64,000 nucleotides of DNA from Caballeronia arvi (GCF_001544695.2 NZ_FCOM02000009.1:62001-126000), one strand, 5' to 3'. Numbered from the stretch's first letter, positions 10,497-19,824 are shown. Translations and numbers: made by a program. Notes: a model not told the origin generated them from the sequence alone.

Positions 10497-11590
10497 ACAC
10501 AGCGCAAAAAATCAAGGTTTTGTGCGTCGACGACTCCGCACTCGTGCGCAGTCTGATGACGGAAATCATCAACTCGCAGCCCGACATGCACGTGTGCGCA
10601 ACCGCGCCCGATCCGCTCGTCGCGCGCGAGCTGATCAAGCAGCACAACCCGGACGTGCTCACGCTCGACGTCGAAATGCCGCGCATGGACGGCCTCGACT
10701 TCCTCGAAAAGCTGATGCGCCTGCGGCCGATGCCGGTCGTCATGGTGTCGTCGTTGACGGAGCGCGGCAACGAAATCACGCTGCGCGCGCTCGAGCTCGG
10801 CGCGGTCGATTTCGTCACGAAGCCGAAGGTCGGCATTCGCGAAGGCATGCTCGACTACGCGGAAAAGCTCGCCGACAAGATCCGCGCGGCATCGCGTGCG
10901 CGCGTCAGGCAGGTCAGTCATGCGGCGCAGGCGCAGGCGCAGACGCAGGCAGCGGCCCACAAGCCCGCGCCGCATTTCAACAACCCGCTCGTGTCGACGG
11001 AAAAGCTCGTGATCGTCGGCGCATCGACGGGCGGCACGGAAGCGATTCGCGAAGTGCTCGTGCCGCTGCCGCCCGATGCGCCCGCGGTGCTGATCGCGCA
11101 GCACATGCCGCCGGGCTTCACGAAGTCGTTCGCGCAGCGCCTGAACGGCCTGTGCCGCATCACGGTGAAGGAAGCAGAGCACGGCGAGCGCGTGTTGCCG
11201 GGCCACGCGTATATCGCGCCGGGCCACGCGCATCTGGTGCTCGCGAGGAGCGGCGCGAACTATGTCGCGCATCTGTCGGATGCGCCGCCGGTGAACCGGC
11301 ATCGGCCATCGGTGGACGTGCTGTTCCGCTCGGCGGCGCAGCACGCGGGCAAGAACGCGATCGGCGTGATCCTGACCGGCATGGGCCGCGACGGCGCCGC
11401 CGGTCTTCTGGACATGCAGCAGGCGGGCGCGCACACGCTCGCGCAGGACGAAGCGAGTTGCGTGGTGTTCGGCATGCCGCGCGAAGCGATTGCAATGGGC
11501 GGCGCAAGCGAGATCGCGCCGCTCTCTGAAATGAGCCGGCGCGTAATGGCGCGGCTTGCCTCGATGGGCGAACGCGTTCAGCGCGTCTGA
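10493..11590 (+). CDS. cheB: Chemotaxis response regulator protein-glutamate methylesterase CheB
   Basis: CheB removes receptor methyl groups when phosphorylated by CheA. The 365-residue protein has an N-terminal receiver (Asp59 phosphoacceptor in [12 protein letters not shown], Lys110) joined by a Gln/Ala-rich linker (about 138-165) to the methylesterase domain. The catalytic triad is visible: Ser178 (GASTGGTEA), His204 (AQHMPPGF) and Asp300 (GMGRDGA). The ATG overlaps the cheD stop. Domain order and length are normal. Confidence 0.95.
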   Translation: MNTAQKIKVLCVDDSALVRSLMTEIINSQPDMHVCATAPDPLVARELIKQHNPDVLTLDVEMPRMDGLDFLEKLMRLRPMPVVMVSSLTERGNEITLRALELGAVDFVTKPKVGIREGMLDYAEKLADKIRAASRARVRQVSHAAQAQAQTQAAAHKPAPHFNNPLVSTEKLVIVGASTGGTEAIREVLVPLPPDAPAVLIAQHMPPGFTKSFAQRLNGLCRITVKEAEHGERVLPGHAYIAPGHAHLVLARSGANYVAHLSDAPPVNRHRPSVDVLFRSAAQHAGKNAIGVILTGMGRDGAAGLLDMQQAGAHTLAQDEASCVVFGMPREAIAMGGASEIAPLSEMSRRVMARLASMGERVQRV

Positions 11591-11642
11591 TTTTTGGATT
11601 GAATTCGCGGCGTCGCCGCATTGAGAAAACAAGGGAGTAGTG

Positions 11643-12038
11643 ATGGACAAGAACATGAAGATCCTCGTCGTCGACGATTTTCCGACGATGCGCCGTATCG
11701 TGCGCAACCTGCTCAAGGAGCTGGGCTACGGCAACGTCGACGAAGCCGAAGACGGTGCGGCCGGCCTCGCGCGTCTGCGTGGCGGCGGTTTCGACTTCGT
11801 GATCACCGACTGGAACATGCCGAACCTCGACGGCCTCTCGATGCTGCAGCAGATCCGCGCAGACGCGGCGCTCGCGCATCTGCCGGTGCTGATGGTGACG
11901 GCGGAATCGAAGAAGGAAAACATCATCGCGGCGGCGCAAGCGGGCGCGAACGGTTATGTGGTGAAGCCCTTCACGGCCGCCACCCTCGACGAGAAACTCA
12001 CCAAGATTCTCGAGAAGTTGGCCAAAGCCGGGAGCTGA
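11643..12038 (+). CDS. cheY: Chemotaxis response regulator CheY
   Basis: This 131-residue receiver is the true CheY: it shares long runs with E. coli CheY, including [26 protein letters not shown] (Asp56 phosphoacceptor), [20 protein letters not shown] and [13 protein letters not shown]. CheY-P binds FliM to switch the flagellar motor. The ATG at 11643 is preceded by AAGGGAG at ideal distance; a GTG directly before it is less likely. cheZ begins 2 bases after the stop. Confidence 0.96.
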   Translation: MDKNMKILVVDDFPTMRRIVRNLLKELGYGNVDEAEDGAAGLARLRGGGFDFVITDWNMPNLDGLSMLQQIRADAALAHLPVLMVTAESKKENIIAAAQAGANGYVVKPFTAATLDEKLTKILEKLAKAGS

Positions 12039-12040
12039 TC

Positions 12041-12760
12041 GTGAACGATCTGACCACTGAACTCGCAGCGGCGGTCGCCGCCGTCGCCGAAGCCGAGGGC
12101 GATCCGTCGAGCGACCGTATCCTCGCGCGCATCGGCCAGTTGACGCGCACGCTGCGCGACTCGATGCGCGAGCTCGGCCTCGACAAGCAGGTCGAAGCCG
12201 CGGCGCAAGCCGTGCCCGACGCGCGCGACCGGTTGAAATATGTCGCGACGATGACGGAGCAGGCCGCCGAACGCGCGTTGAACGCGATCGAGCTCGCCAA
12301 GCCGATGCAGGAAGCGATGCAGACCGACGCCCAGGCGCTCGACGCGCGCTGGGCCAAATGGTACGACGCGCCGCTCGCGCAGGGCGAAGCGGGCGCGCTG
12401 CTTGCTGAAACGAGGACGTTTCTGCAAAGCGTGCCGGAGCGGACTCAGGCGACCAATGCGCAATTGCTGGAAATCATGCTCGCGCAGGACTTCCAGGATC
12501 TGACCGGTCAGGTGATCAAGAAGATCACGGACGTCGTGTATCTGATCGAACAGCAATTGCTCGGCGTTCTGCTCGAGAACATCGCGCCGGAGCGTCGCGA
12601 GCAGTTCGCGGCATCGGCGGCGGCGTTGATGTCGTCGTCGGCGGCGGGCGGCAATCCGGAAAGCCTGCTCAACGGGCCGCAGATCAATCCCGAAGGACGC
12701 AGCGATGTCGTGCAGGATCAATCGCAAGTGGATGATTTGCTCGCGAGTCTCGGTTTCTGA
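12041..12760 (+). CDS. cheZ: Protein phosphatase CheZ
   Basis: CheZ dephosphorylates CheY-P. The 239-residue, mostly helical protein contains the catalytic block AQDFQDLTGQVIKKI, with the acidic residue and glutamine that act on CheY, and ends in QSQVDDLLASLGF, the CheY-binding tail known from E. coli. The start is GTG at 12041 behind GGGAG; there is no better ATG. It closes the che operon, with a strong terminator 50 bases downstream. Confidence 0.94.
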   Translation: MNDLTTELAAAVAAVAEAEGDPSSDRILARIGQLTRTLRDSMRELGLDKQVEAAAQAVPDARDRLKYVATMTEQAAERALNAIELAKPMQEAMQTDAQALDARWAKWYDAPLAQGEAGALLAETRTFLQSVPERTQATNAQLLEIMLAQDFQDLTGQVIKKITDVVYLIEQQLLGVLLENIAPERREQFAASAAALMSSSAAGGNPESLLNGPQINPEGRSDVVQDQSQVDDLLASLGF

Positions 12761-12810
12761 CACTTATTTGCAATCAAACGTCATTTCGACGTACTCAGCG
12801 TTACAGGAGA

Positions 12811-12845
12811 ACGCGAAGCGCATACCATTGCGCTTCGCGTTTTTT
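12811..12845 (+). terminator. Rho-independent terminator of the mot-che operon
   Basis: A perfect 12-bp stem, ACGCGAAGCGCA pairing with TGCGCTTCGCGT around a 6-base loop, is followed by a run of T. It lies just after cheZ and is the only clear terminator between flhD and here. Confidence 0.92.
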
Positions 12846-13013
12846 CCTATGTGCGCTGGCGAACATTAGAGATCTTCCGTGCGGCTGGCATACTAGATGG
12901 TATTCGCGTCTCTAAAAGTAGTGCGAAAAGTGGTGGCGCATCAGTCACGCAATCGTCAAGAGCCGGCCGCAAGCAGAGGGCGCGCGGACGGCCGGAAATC
13001 GACAGGAGGCCCA

Positions 13014-13538
13014 GTGAAGGCACCAAAGCAATCCCGTCATGGGCATCTGGCAAGCGCGCTGGCGGTCGTCGCCGGCGCATTGAGCGTGTGCGCCGCGGCG
13101 CCCGCGTACGCAGTGCTCGGCGGTGACCCGATGACCCCGCCGCAAGGCGCCATGACCACGAATGCCGTCGCGCGCGCGGCCGTCGCAAGCGGTGCGTCGA
13201 ACGCATCGGCGGCATCGGCGTCGAATTACACCGTGCGCTCGACAACGCTCGCGAGCGGCACCGTCGTCAACGAATATTTGTCCGCAGAGGGCACCGTATT
13301 CGGTATTGCGTGGCATGGGCCGCGCGTGCCGGATCTCGCCGGCCTGCTCGGCAACTACTTTCCGCAATATCAAGAGGGCCTGAAGGCGCAGCGCGCCGCG
13401 CGCGGCGGGCGCGGACCGGTGAGCGTGCAGGATTCGGGGCTCGTCGTGGATTCGGGCGGTCACATGGGCGCGTTCGCGGGCCACGCGTATCTGCCGCAAT
13501 CGTTGCCGGCCGGCGTGTCCGCCAGCGATATCCAGTAA
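13014..13538 (+). CDS. DUF2844 family exported protein
   Basis: A small exported protein of unknown function. From a GTG at 13014, with AGGAGG four bases upstream, it is 174 residues long. It begins with a basic segment and a clear signal peptide ending near APAYA, followed by VLGGDP. The mature part is Ala/Ser-rich, then has the family-type segment VVNEYLSAEGTVFGIAWHGP (about residues 80-100) and LLGNYFPQYQEG. Longer upstream starts would bury the signal peptide. It is 18 bases ahead of the DUF3443 gene, so the two are very likely an operon; this pairing is recurrent in Burkholderiaceae as far as I recall. No catalytic motif is seen. Confidence 0.82.
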   Translation: MKAPKQSRHGHLASALAVVAGALSVCAAAPAYAVLGGDPMTPPQGAMTTNAVARAAVASGASNASAASASNYTVRSTTLASGTVVNEYLSAEGTVFGIAWHGPRVPDLAGLLGNYFPQYQEGLKAQRAARGGRGPVSVQDSGLVVDSGGHMGAFAGHAYLPQSLPAGVSASDIQ

Positions 13539-13556
13539 GCGACGGGAGACTTCAGT

Positions 13557-14876
13557 ATGCATAGCAAGACACTCGGCCTTCCCGCCTCTTTCCAGCGACG
13601 CGGCGGCTTCGCCCGCTGGCTCGGCGTGCTCTGTCTTTCCGTCATGCTCGCCGCTTGCGGCGGTGGCGGCGACGACAACTCCAGTTCCGGCGGCTCGTCG
13701 GGCGGCTCTGGCGGTTCCGGCGGCGGAGGCGGCGGCTCGGGAGGCGGCAGTTCGACCACCAGCACCGCGAACGCGCAGCCGATCCAGCCCAACGGCACGA
13801 ACGCGGTGCCGATCAACGTCAACTCAGGCGTCGCGGGCTTCGTCAACATTCCGAACGTGTCGGTGACGGTGTGCGCGCCGGGCTCGTCGGTGTGTCAGAC
13901 CATCGACAACATTCAGGTCGATACGGCCTCGTTCGGCCTGCGCATTCTCGGATCGGCGGCGCAGTCCGTGCTCGGCAGCCTGCCCAACGTGCGCGCGTCG
14001 AACGGCGGCCAGCTCGCCGAATGCGCCGGTTTCGCCGATGGCTACACGTGGGGCACCGTGCGCACGGCCGACGTGAAGATCGGCACCGAAATGGCATCGG
14101 CCGTGCCGGTCCAGATCATCGGCGACCTGAACGCATCGGCGGCGCCGACGGGAAGCAACGGCTGCCCGTCCGGCAATGACGAAAACGATGTCGGCGACAT
14201 CGGCGCGAACGGCATTCTCGGCATCGGCCCGCAGACGTATGACTGCGGCAGCGGCTGCGTGAGCACCGCGCTCAACGCGATGTACTTCTCCTGCACGAAC
14301 GGCGCGAACTGCACGGGGGTCACGGTGCCGCTCGCGCAGCAGGTCACCAATCCCGTCACGAAATTCGCGGTCAACAACAACGGCGTGATCGTGCAGTTGC
14401 CCCCGATTCCGGATGGCGGTGCGGCGAGCGCGTCCGGCGTGCTGATCTTCGGTGTCGGCACGCAGAGCAACAACGGCATCAGCGGCGTGACGAAGTACGG
14501 CACCGACCCGTATGGCGACCTCACCGGCACCTACAAGGGGCAGACGTACAAGACGTTCTTCGACTCGGGATCGAACGGCAACTTCTTCCAGGACAGCTTC
14601 CCGCTGTGCTCGAATACGAGCGCGTTCTATTGCCCGAGTTCGGAGCAGTCGCTGTCGACGACGATCCGCGGCACCGAAGGCAACAGCGCGAACGTGCCGT
14701 TCCAGCTGGTCAGCGCGCGCACGCTGACGCAGGGCGGCAACAAGTTCGCGTTCAACAGTCTCGGGGGGCAACTGGGCATGTCGAACTTCTTCGACTTCGG
14801 CTTGCCGTTCTTCTTCGGGCGGCACGTGTATGTCGGCTTCGAGTTGCCGAACAGTTCGGCGTATGTAGCGTTCTGA
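13557..14876 (+). CDS. DUF3443 family lipoprotein, possible pepsin-like protease
   Basis: A 439-residue predicted lipoprotein: basic N-terminus, hydrophobic stretch and lipobox LAAC (Cys34), then a Gly/Ser-rich linker to about residue 68. The family has no assigned function that I know of. The sequence contains four elements resembling bilobal pepsin-type aspartic proteases: VDTASFGLRI (Asp122), NGILGIG (219-224), FFDSGSNGNFF (Asp336) and a C-terminal LPFFFGRHVYVGFE. Eight or more cysteines suggest disulfides in the periplasm or at the surface. The first motif has Ala where DTG proteases have Gly, so activity is uncertain. It is the second gene of the DUF2844 operon and is followed by a terminator. 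Confidence 0.82.
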   Translation: MHSKTLGLPASFQRRGGFARWLGVLCLSVMLAACGGGGDDNSSSGGSSGGSGGSGGGGGGSGGGSSTTSTANAQPIQPNGTNAVPINVNSGVAGFVNIPNVSVTVCAPGSSVCQTIDNIQVDTASFGLRILGSAAQSVLGSLPNVRASNGGQLAECAGFADGYTWGTVRTADVKIGTEMASAVPVQIIGDLNASAAPTGSNGCPSGNDENDVGDIGANGILGIGPQTYDCGSGCVSTALNAMYFSCTNGANCTGVTVPLAQQVTNPVTKFAVNNNGVIVQLPPIPDGGAASASGVLIFGVGTQSNNGISGVTKYGTDPYGDLTGTYKGQTYKTFFDSGSNGNFFQDSFPLCSNTSAFYCPSSEQSLSTTIRGTEGNSANVPFQLVSARTLTQGGNKFAFNSLGGQLGMSNFFDFGLPFFFGRHVYVGFELPNSSAYVAF

Positions 14877-14900
14877 CCGGTTACGCGGTCTCGCAAAGAC

Positions 14901-14934
14901 AAACCGGCTGCGTTTTCGCGCAGCCGGTTTTTTT
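14901..14934 (+). terminator. Rho-independent terminator after the DUF3443 gene
   Basis: A 12-bp perfect stem, AAACCGGCTGCG with CGCAGCCGGTTT, and a 6-base loop are followed by seven T. It touches the end of the convergent SDR gene. The A residues on the far side are too few to make it an obvious bidirectional terminator. Confidence 0.9.
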
Positions 14935-15719
14935 CACTCGTCGTTCGCGTGCGGTGTGCGCGGCTTGCGCGGCGCGCGCTCGGCGAGCGCGTCGTAGACC
15001 CGGCGTGGCAGCATGTGCATCAGCATCCCTGCGATGCGCATCTGCCACGGAAACGTCGCGTAGCGGACCTTGCGCGCGATGGCGTCGGCGGTTTTCGCGG
15101 CGAAGCGGTCGGCGTCCATGAGGAACGGCATGCGATACGGATTGTGCGCGGTCATTTCCGAGCGCACGTAGCCCGGCGCGATCGTGACGACGGAAACGCC
15201 CAGCGGCCGCATCTCGACGCGCAGCGCTTCCAGATACTTCGCCACCGCCGATTTCGACGCGCTGTAGGCGCCGCCGCCCGGGAGCCCGCGCACGCCCGCG
15301 ACGCTCGCAATGCCGACGAGCGTGCCGCGCCGCGCGGCTGTCATCGACTCGACGAAGGGCTCGAATGTCGCGACCATGCCGAAGTAGTTCACGTCCATCA
15401 CGGTGCGGAAGGTATCGAGATCGCCGTGCCCCGTCAGCGCGCCGCGGCTCATGCCCGCGTTCGCGATGACGATATCCGCCGCGCCATGTTCGGCGATGAA
15501 CCGGCGTGCGGCATCGGCGAGCGCATCGGCGTCGCGCACGTCGGCGGGATAGATCGAAATGGAGCTTTGCGGATGGCGGGCCGCGAAGGCGGCGAGGGCG
15601 TCGGCACGGCGGGCGACGAGGCCGAGCACGGCCCCGCGCTTCACATATTCCTCGGCCAGTGCGAGGCCGATGCCGCTCGATGCGCCGGTGATGAAGACCT
15701 TCAGGCGAACTGCATTCAT
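14934..15719 (-). CDS. Short-chain dehydrogenase/reductase
   Basis: A 261-residue classical SDR. It has the cofactor motif TGASSGIG near residue 11, NAGMS (about 87), a catalytic Ser in GIASVAGV, and YSASK (Tyr and Lys). An arginine pair (ARR) after the second beta strand suggests NADP preference. The substrate cannot be read from the sequence. The C-terminus has a hydrophobic helix (FPWQMRIAGMLMHMLP) that could touch a membrane. It is downstream of dsbA on the same strand with a 31-bp gap; a functional link to dsbA is not implied. Confidence 0.9.
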   Translation of the reverse strand: MNAVRLKVFITGASSGIGLALAEEYVKRGAVLGLVARRADALAAFAARHPQSSISIYPADVRDADALADAARRFIAEHGAADIVIANAGMSRGALTGHGDLDTFRTVMDVNYFGMVATFEPFVESMTAARRGTLVGIASVAGVRGLPGGGAYSASKSAVAKYLEALRVEMRPLGVSVVTIAPGYVRSEMTAHNPYRMPFLMDADRFAAKTADAIARKVRYATFPWQMRIAGMLMHMLPRRVYDALAERAPRKPRTPHANDE

Positions 15720-15750
15720 GCCGGCGCGGGGATGGTTTGTTACTCGGGTT

Positions 15751-16395
15751 TTACTTCTTGTCGCGGGCTTGCTGGACGAGGAAGTCCATCACTTGAGTCG
15801 TGCCCGGCAGGCTGTTGGTCATCGCCGGACCGGTTTCGTATTTGCCCTGCACAACGACCGTCGGCACGCCGTCGATCTTGTAGTCCTGCATCAGCTTGGC
15901 GTCGCGTTGCACGGCGCTTTGCGTCGAGAACGAGTTATAGGCGTCCATGTACTTCTTCGGATCGACGCCCTGCGTCTTGAGGAAATCCGCCTGCGCCTGC
16001 GGCGTCAGCAGATAGTTCTTCTTGACGTGAATCTCGTTGAAGACGGCAGGCGTGACTTTCTCCGCGACGCCGAGCGCGTCGAGCGCGTGATACATCTTCG
16101 AGTGCGGGATGAAGTCGTCGCGGAACGCCACGGGCACACGCTTGAATACGACGTCCGGACCTTGCTTCTTCGCCCATGCCTCGAGGTACGGCTCGAACTC
16201 GTTGCAGTGCGGGCAGCCGTACCAGAAGAACTCGAGGACCTCGACCTTGCCCGCAGGCGCGCCGATCGGCTGCGCGGCCTGCAGCACCGTGTAGTCCTTG
16301 CCCGCGGTGGGCGCGGCCATTGCCGAACTCGCGAGGGTCACGGAAGCGGCTGCGATGCCAAGGGAAAGAGCCAACGCGCTAAACAGTTTTTTCAT
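15751..16395 (-). CDS. dsbA: Thiol:disulfide interchange protein DsbA
   Basis: Periplasmic oxidase that introduces disulfide bonds. The 214-residue product has a clear signal peptide (MKKLFSALALSLGIAA to AMAAP), a thioredoxin fold with active site CPHC in FFWYGCPHCNEF, and the cis-proline loop GVPTVVV. I start at the ATG at 16395, which begins the signal peptide; a longer frame from 16443 would put 16 extra residues in front. No good ribosome site is visible at either. The upstream gene is the SPOR protein. Confidence 0.93.
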   Translation of the reverse strand: MKKLFSALALSLGIAAASVTLASSAMAAPTAGKDYTVLQAAQPIGAPAGKVEVLEFFWYGCPHCNEFEPYLEAWAKKQGPDVVFKRVPVAFRDDFIPHSKMYHALDALGVAEKVTPAVFNEIHVKKNYLLTPQAQADFLKTQGVDPKKYMDAYNSFSTQSAVQRDAKLMQDYKIDGVPTVVVQGKYETGPAMTNSLPGTTQVMDFLVQQARDKK

Positions 16396-16529
16396 GATGG
16401 AAGAAGGTACGCAATGGGAGCGACGGTACGAAAACAGGCCCATAAGTGGGACATACGACGCTTAAGCCACGCTTAAAAACCGTGGACGCGCCGGCGCTTG
16501 CCGTGGGGAAAGCGCGAGGCGCGTTGACC

Positions 16530-17291
16530 TTATTGCTTCGAGAAACGGATGACGGCCGTATCGACGCCCGCATCGGACAGGCGCTGGCGCGCGGTGTTCA
16601 TGTCCTCGAACTTCGCGAACGGGCCGATACGCACGCGATAGTACGTCACGCCGCCCGCATCCCGCTGCGTGACCCGCGACTCGAAGCCCTGGAAGCCGAG
16701 GCGCGCGCGCTGCTGTTCGGCGTCCGCCTGCGTCTTGTACGCGCCCACCTGCAGGAAGTAGCCGGTGTTGGGCTCGCCGGGCGCGGGCGGCGTGGTCTTG
16801 GCTGTTGCCGGCGCGGAGCCGCCCTTCGGAGGCGTGGCGTTCGCGTTGCTCGTCGCGTTCGGTGCGTTGGGCGTGGTTTCGGGCTTCTTCGCGGGCGACG
16901 TGCTCGCGGTCTTCGGCGCGGAAGCGGTCGCGCCCGACGGCGGCACTTCGACGATCTGCGGCTCGTCGAGCATGCCCGACGACTGCGTCTGATTGTTCGT
17001 CTGACCCGGCGCGGTGTTCGGCGGCGTGGGCTGCGCGGCTTGCGGTACCGCCTGGCCCGGCGTCTTGCCTTGCAGCGGACGATTCGGATCGTAGGGCTGC
17101 GCGGCGGACGGCGCGGAGTTCGCTTCCGACGGCGGCGGCGCGACCTTCGCCACGAACGGCGTGGGCGCGCGCGTGATGTAGAGCGCGACGATCACGGCGA
17201 TCGCGAGGCCTACGATCAGGCCCAGCACGATGCCGATAAACGTTCCCCCGGTTTGCTTCGACTGCTTCGATGTGCGGCGTGGTTTTGCCAT
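16530..17291 (-). CDS. SPOR domain membrane protein, FtsN-like
   Basis: A 253-residue bitopic membrane protein: short basic cytoplasmic tail (MAKPRRTSKQSKQTGG), one TM helix (about 17-41), a long Pro/Ala/Thr-rich periplasmic linker, and a C-terminal SPOR domain (about 178-253, GYFLQVGAYKTQADAEQ and YYRVRIGPF) that binds denuded septal peptidoglycan. This architecture is that of FtsN-type division proteins, but the short divisome-activating region cannot be recognised. The ATG at 17291 has AGGTGA at good distance. It lies immediately downstream of argS, as in other Burkholderiaceae. Confidence 0.88.
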   Translation of the reverse strand: MAKPRRTSKQSKQTGGTFIGIVLGLIVGLAIAVIVALYITRAPTPFVAKVAPPPSEANSAPSAAQPYDPNRPLQGKTPGQAVPQAAQPTPPNTAPGQTNNQTQSSGMLDEPQIVEVPPSGATASAPKTASTSPAKKPETTPNAPNATSNANATPPKGGSAPATAKTTPPAPGEPNTGYFLQVGAYKTQADAEQQRARLGFQGFESRVTQRDAGGVTYYRVRIGPFAKFEDMNTARQRLSDAGVDTAVIRFSKQ

Positions 17292-17420
17292 CGTATGAAT
17301 CACCTGCGAGAAAGTCTTCTGGTTGGGCGACGATTATAGCGGCGGCTCAAGACAAGCCCGCGCCAGGCATCTGTTCGCGCACGCCGAAAATTCCTATTTC
17401 CGTGCGTGCGCGGCAGGGGT

Positions 17421-19205
17421 TCACATTTTTTGAGGAGCGGATACGCCGATGGTCGCGAGGCCGTTTTCGAGGACCTGGCGCGTGGCCGCGAGCAGCGCGA
17501 TGCGGGCGGTGCGCTCTTTCTCTTCGTCGACGAGCACGCGCTCCGCATTGTAGAACGAGTGAAATTCGCCAGCGAGATCGCGCAGATAGAACGCGACCGC
17601 GTGCGGCGCGAGTTCTTCCGCGGCGTGCGCGAGCATCTCGGGGAACTCGGCGAGCTTGTTCAGGAGCGCCATCGCGCGGTCGCTCGACAAAGGCGACAGG
17701 TCGGCCTGCGCCGCCTTCGATACGTCGCCCGCATAGCGTTCCTTCCAGTCGTTCAGGATCGTGCAGATGCGCGCGTGCGCGTACTGCACGTAGTAGACCG
17801 GGTTCTCGTCGTTCTGCTTCAGCGCGAGGTCGATGTCGAACACGAACTCGGTGTCGGCCTTGCGCGAGATGAGGAAGAAGCGCACCGCGTCGCGGCCGCG
17901 GCGGATAGTCTCTTCGTCGATCTGATCGGGTGCGGTCTCGTGGCCCGGCGTGAGGCCGCCCGACCATTCGATCAGATCGCGCACCGTGACGTAGCTGCCC
18001 GCGCGCTTGGAAATTTTCACTTCCTGGCCGTCGCGCATGACGGTCACCATCTTGTGCAGCACGTAGTCGGGATAGCCCTTCGGAATGCCGACGCCGAGCC
18101 CTTGCAGACCCGCACGCACGCGCGCGATCGTGCCGTGATGGTCCGAGCCCTGGATGTTGATGACCTTCGTGTAGCCGCGCTGCCACTTTGTCACGTGATA
18201 CGCGACGTCCGGCACGAAGTACGTGAACGTGCCGTCGGACTTCTTCATGACGCGGTCTTTATCGTCGCCGTCGTCGGTGGTGCGCAGCCACAGCGCGCCA
18301 TCCTGCTCGTAGGTCTTGCCGGCATCGACGAGCGCCGCGACCGTCTTCTCGACGCGCCCTTCGTTGTATAGCGACGACTCCAGATAGAACTGGTCGAACT
18401 TCACGCCGAACGCGGTCAGGTCCATGTCCTGTTCGTGGCGCAGATACGTCACCGCAAAATGACGGATGGCTTCGAGATCGTCGACGTCGCCTTTGCCTTT
18501 CACCGGCTCGCCGTCTTTTGCCGCGACGGTTTTGCCCGCCATGTAGTCGCGCGCGATATCGGCGATGTACTCGCCGTTGTACGCGGCCTCCGGCCATTCG
18601 GCATCGCCCGGCTTGAGGCCGCGCGCGCGCAGTTGCGTCGATGTTGCGAGATTGCCGATCTGCACGCCCGCGTCGTTGTAGTAGAACTCGCGATGCACGT
18701 CGTAGCCCTGCGTTTCGAGCAGGTTCGAGAGCGCGTCGCCGAGCGCGGCCTGACGGCCGTGGCCGACGTGCAGCGGGCCGGTCGGATTCGCCGAAACGAA
18801 TTCCACGAGCACGTGCCTGCCCGCGTCGCGCGTCGAGCGGCCGAACGCGGCGCCTTCGCCCAGCACGGCCGGGATCACGTCTTGCTTCGCCGACGCGGCA
18901 AGACGCAAGTTGATGAAGCCCGGACCCGCGACTTCCGCGCTCTCGACGAGACCCTTCGCAGCCGGCAGACCGAGCACCGCATCGACGATCTGCTGTGCGA
19001 GCTGGCGCGGATTCGCGCGCAGCGGCTTGGCGAGCTGCATCGCGACATTCGATGCCACGTCGCCGTGCGCCGCGACCTTCGGTCGTTCGAGGACGATCGC
19101 GGGCGAGACGAAGGCCGCTTCGCTGGCGCCCTGCGTAGCTTGCGCGACCTGCTTGACCGCGTCGGTGAGGAGCGTTTCGAGAGTGTGTTTATGTGCGGGC
19201 AGCAT
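17421..19205 (-). CDS. argS: Arginine-tRNA ligase
   Basis: Class I aminoacyl-tRNA synthetase charging tRNA-Arg. The 594-residue protein has the N-terminal Add-1-type domain, the HIGH-like motif in [18 protein letters not shown], a KMSKS-like [12 protein letters not shown], and the anticodon-binding helical domain at the C-terminus with the usual final M. The ATG at 19205 gives the normal N-terminus ([13 protein letters not shown]); a start at 19328 would add 41 residues with no resemblance to the family. Codon use is like its neighbours. Confidence 0.95.
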   Translation of the reverse strand: MLPAHKHTLETLLTDAVKQVAQATQGASEAAFVSPAIVLERPKVAAHGDVASNVAMQLAKPLRANPRQLAQQIVDAVLGLPAAKGLVESAEVAGPGFINLRLAASAKQDVIPAVLGEGAAFGRSTRDAGRHVLVEFVSANPTGPLHVGHGRQAALGDALSNLLETQGYDVHREFYYNDAGVQIGNLATSTQLRARGLKPGDAEWPEAAYNGEYIADIARDYMAGKTVAAKDGEPVKGKGDVDDLEAIRHFAVTYLRHEQDMDLTAFGVKFDQFYLESSLYNEGRVEKTVAALVDAGKTYEQDGALWLRTTDDGDDKDRVMKKSDGTFTYFVPDVAYHVTKWQRGYTKVINIQGSDHHGTIARVRAGLQGLGVGIPKGYPDYVLHKMVTVMRDGQEVKISKRAGSYVTVRDLIEWSGGLTPGHETAPDQIDEETIRRGRDAVRFFLISRKADTEFVFDIDLALKQNDENPVYYVQYAHARICTILNDWKERYAGDVSKAAQADLSPLSSDRAMALLNKLAEFPEMLAHAAEELAPHAVAFYLRDLAGEFHSFYNAERVLVDEEKERTARIALLAATRQVLENGLATIGVSAPQKM

Positions 19206-19326
19206 GCTGAAAGTGATCCAGTGGAGCGAGTCCGATGGGTATGGCGATTGGATTGAAGCTGGCGCGCGCCCGGAACTCGAAGGCGCGAAAGAACGCCGGT
19301 CGCCATGTCTGCGAGGCTTCGCGAAC

Positions 19327-19351
19327 ATATAACCGTTTGGACCGGTTATAT
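19327..19351. promoter_or_regulatory. Inverted repeat between argS and DUF1840 gene
   Basis: Nine-base arms ATATAACCG and CGGTTATAT surround a 7-base spacer. The site lies in the 292-bp AT-rich gap between two divergent genes and has no T-run, so it looks more like a protein-binding site than a terminator. No regulator is identified. Confidence 0.5.
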
Positions 19352-19445
19352 ACCTACAAAGTGGGGATTTTAGCAGGTGCTAATATGTCGAATCAGGGTG
19401 TTGTCACGTTGTCAGGGAGACCGGCTAGTCTGCGCGGTTTGTGCT

Positions 19446-19464
19446 CAAACCGGTTTGCAAACCG
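19446..19464. promoter_or_regulatory. Overlapping palindromes ahead of DUF1840 gene
   Basis: Two perfect palindromes overlap: CAAACCGGTTTG (19446-19457) and CGGTTTGCAAACCG (19451-19464). They end 33 bases before the ATG at 19498. Both share the AACCG half-site with the inverted repeat about 100 bp upstream, which suggests one regulator with several sites. Confidence 0.5.
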
Positions 19465-19497
19465 CCTACGACCCAACATAAGCAAAAGGACCATGCC

Positions 19498-19824
19498 ATG
19501 CTGATCACATTCAAGACCCCGGCCGCACCGGATGTCATGATGCTGGACAATCTCGCGGAGTACCTGCTCGGCATCATCGGCAAGCAGCTCACGGAGCGGG
19601 GCGTCATTACGCACGATGAACTACCTACGGCCATCCAGAAACTCGAGGCGGCCGTAGTCACCGACAAGAAAGAGCGCGCCGAGCACGACGGCCATTTCCA
19701 CGAAGGCGAGGCAGGCCACGAGCCGCACGAGATTCCAATCGGGCTGGCGCAACGCGCGTATCCGTTCCTCGACATGCTGCGCCTCGCGCAGAAGGACAAC
19801 ACGGACATTCTCTGGGGCGTCTGA
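19498..19824 (+). CDS. DUF1840 family protein with histidine cluster
   Basis: A 108-residue soluble protein, MLITFKTPAAPDVMMLDNLA at the start, matching the DUF1840 family of beta-proteobacteria as I recall it. The function is unknown. The middle (about residues 61-80) is rich in His and Glu: EHDGHFHEGEAGHEPHE has five His in 17 residues, suggesting metal binding. It ends with a helix FLDMLRLAQKD. The ATG has AAAAGGA at 7 bases. It is a single-gene unit with a terminator behind it and palindromes in front. Confidence 0.85.
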   Translation: MLITFKTPAAPDVMMLDNLAEYLLGIIGKQLTERGVITHDELPTAIQKLEAAVVTDKKERAEHDGHFHEGEAGHEPHEIPIGLAQRAYPFLDMLRLAQKDNTDILWGV

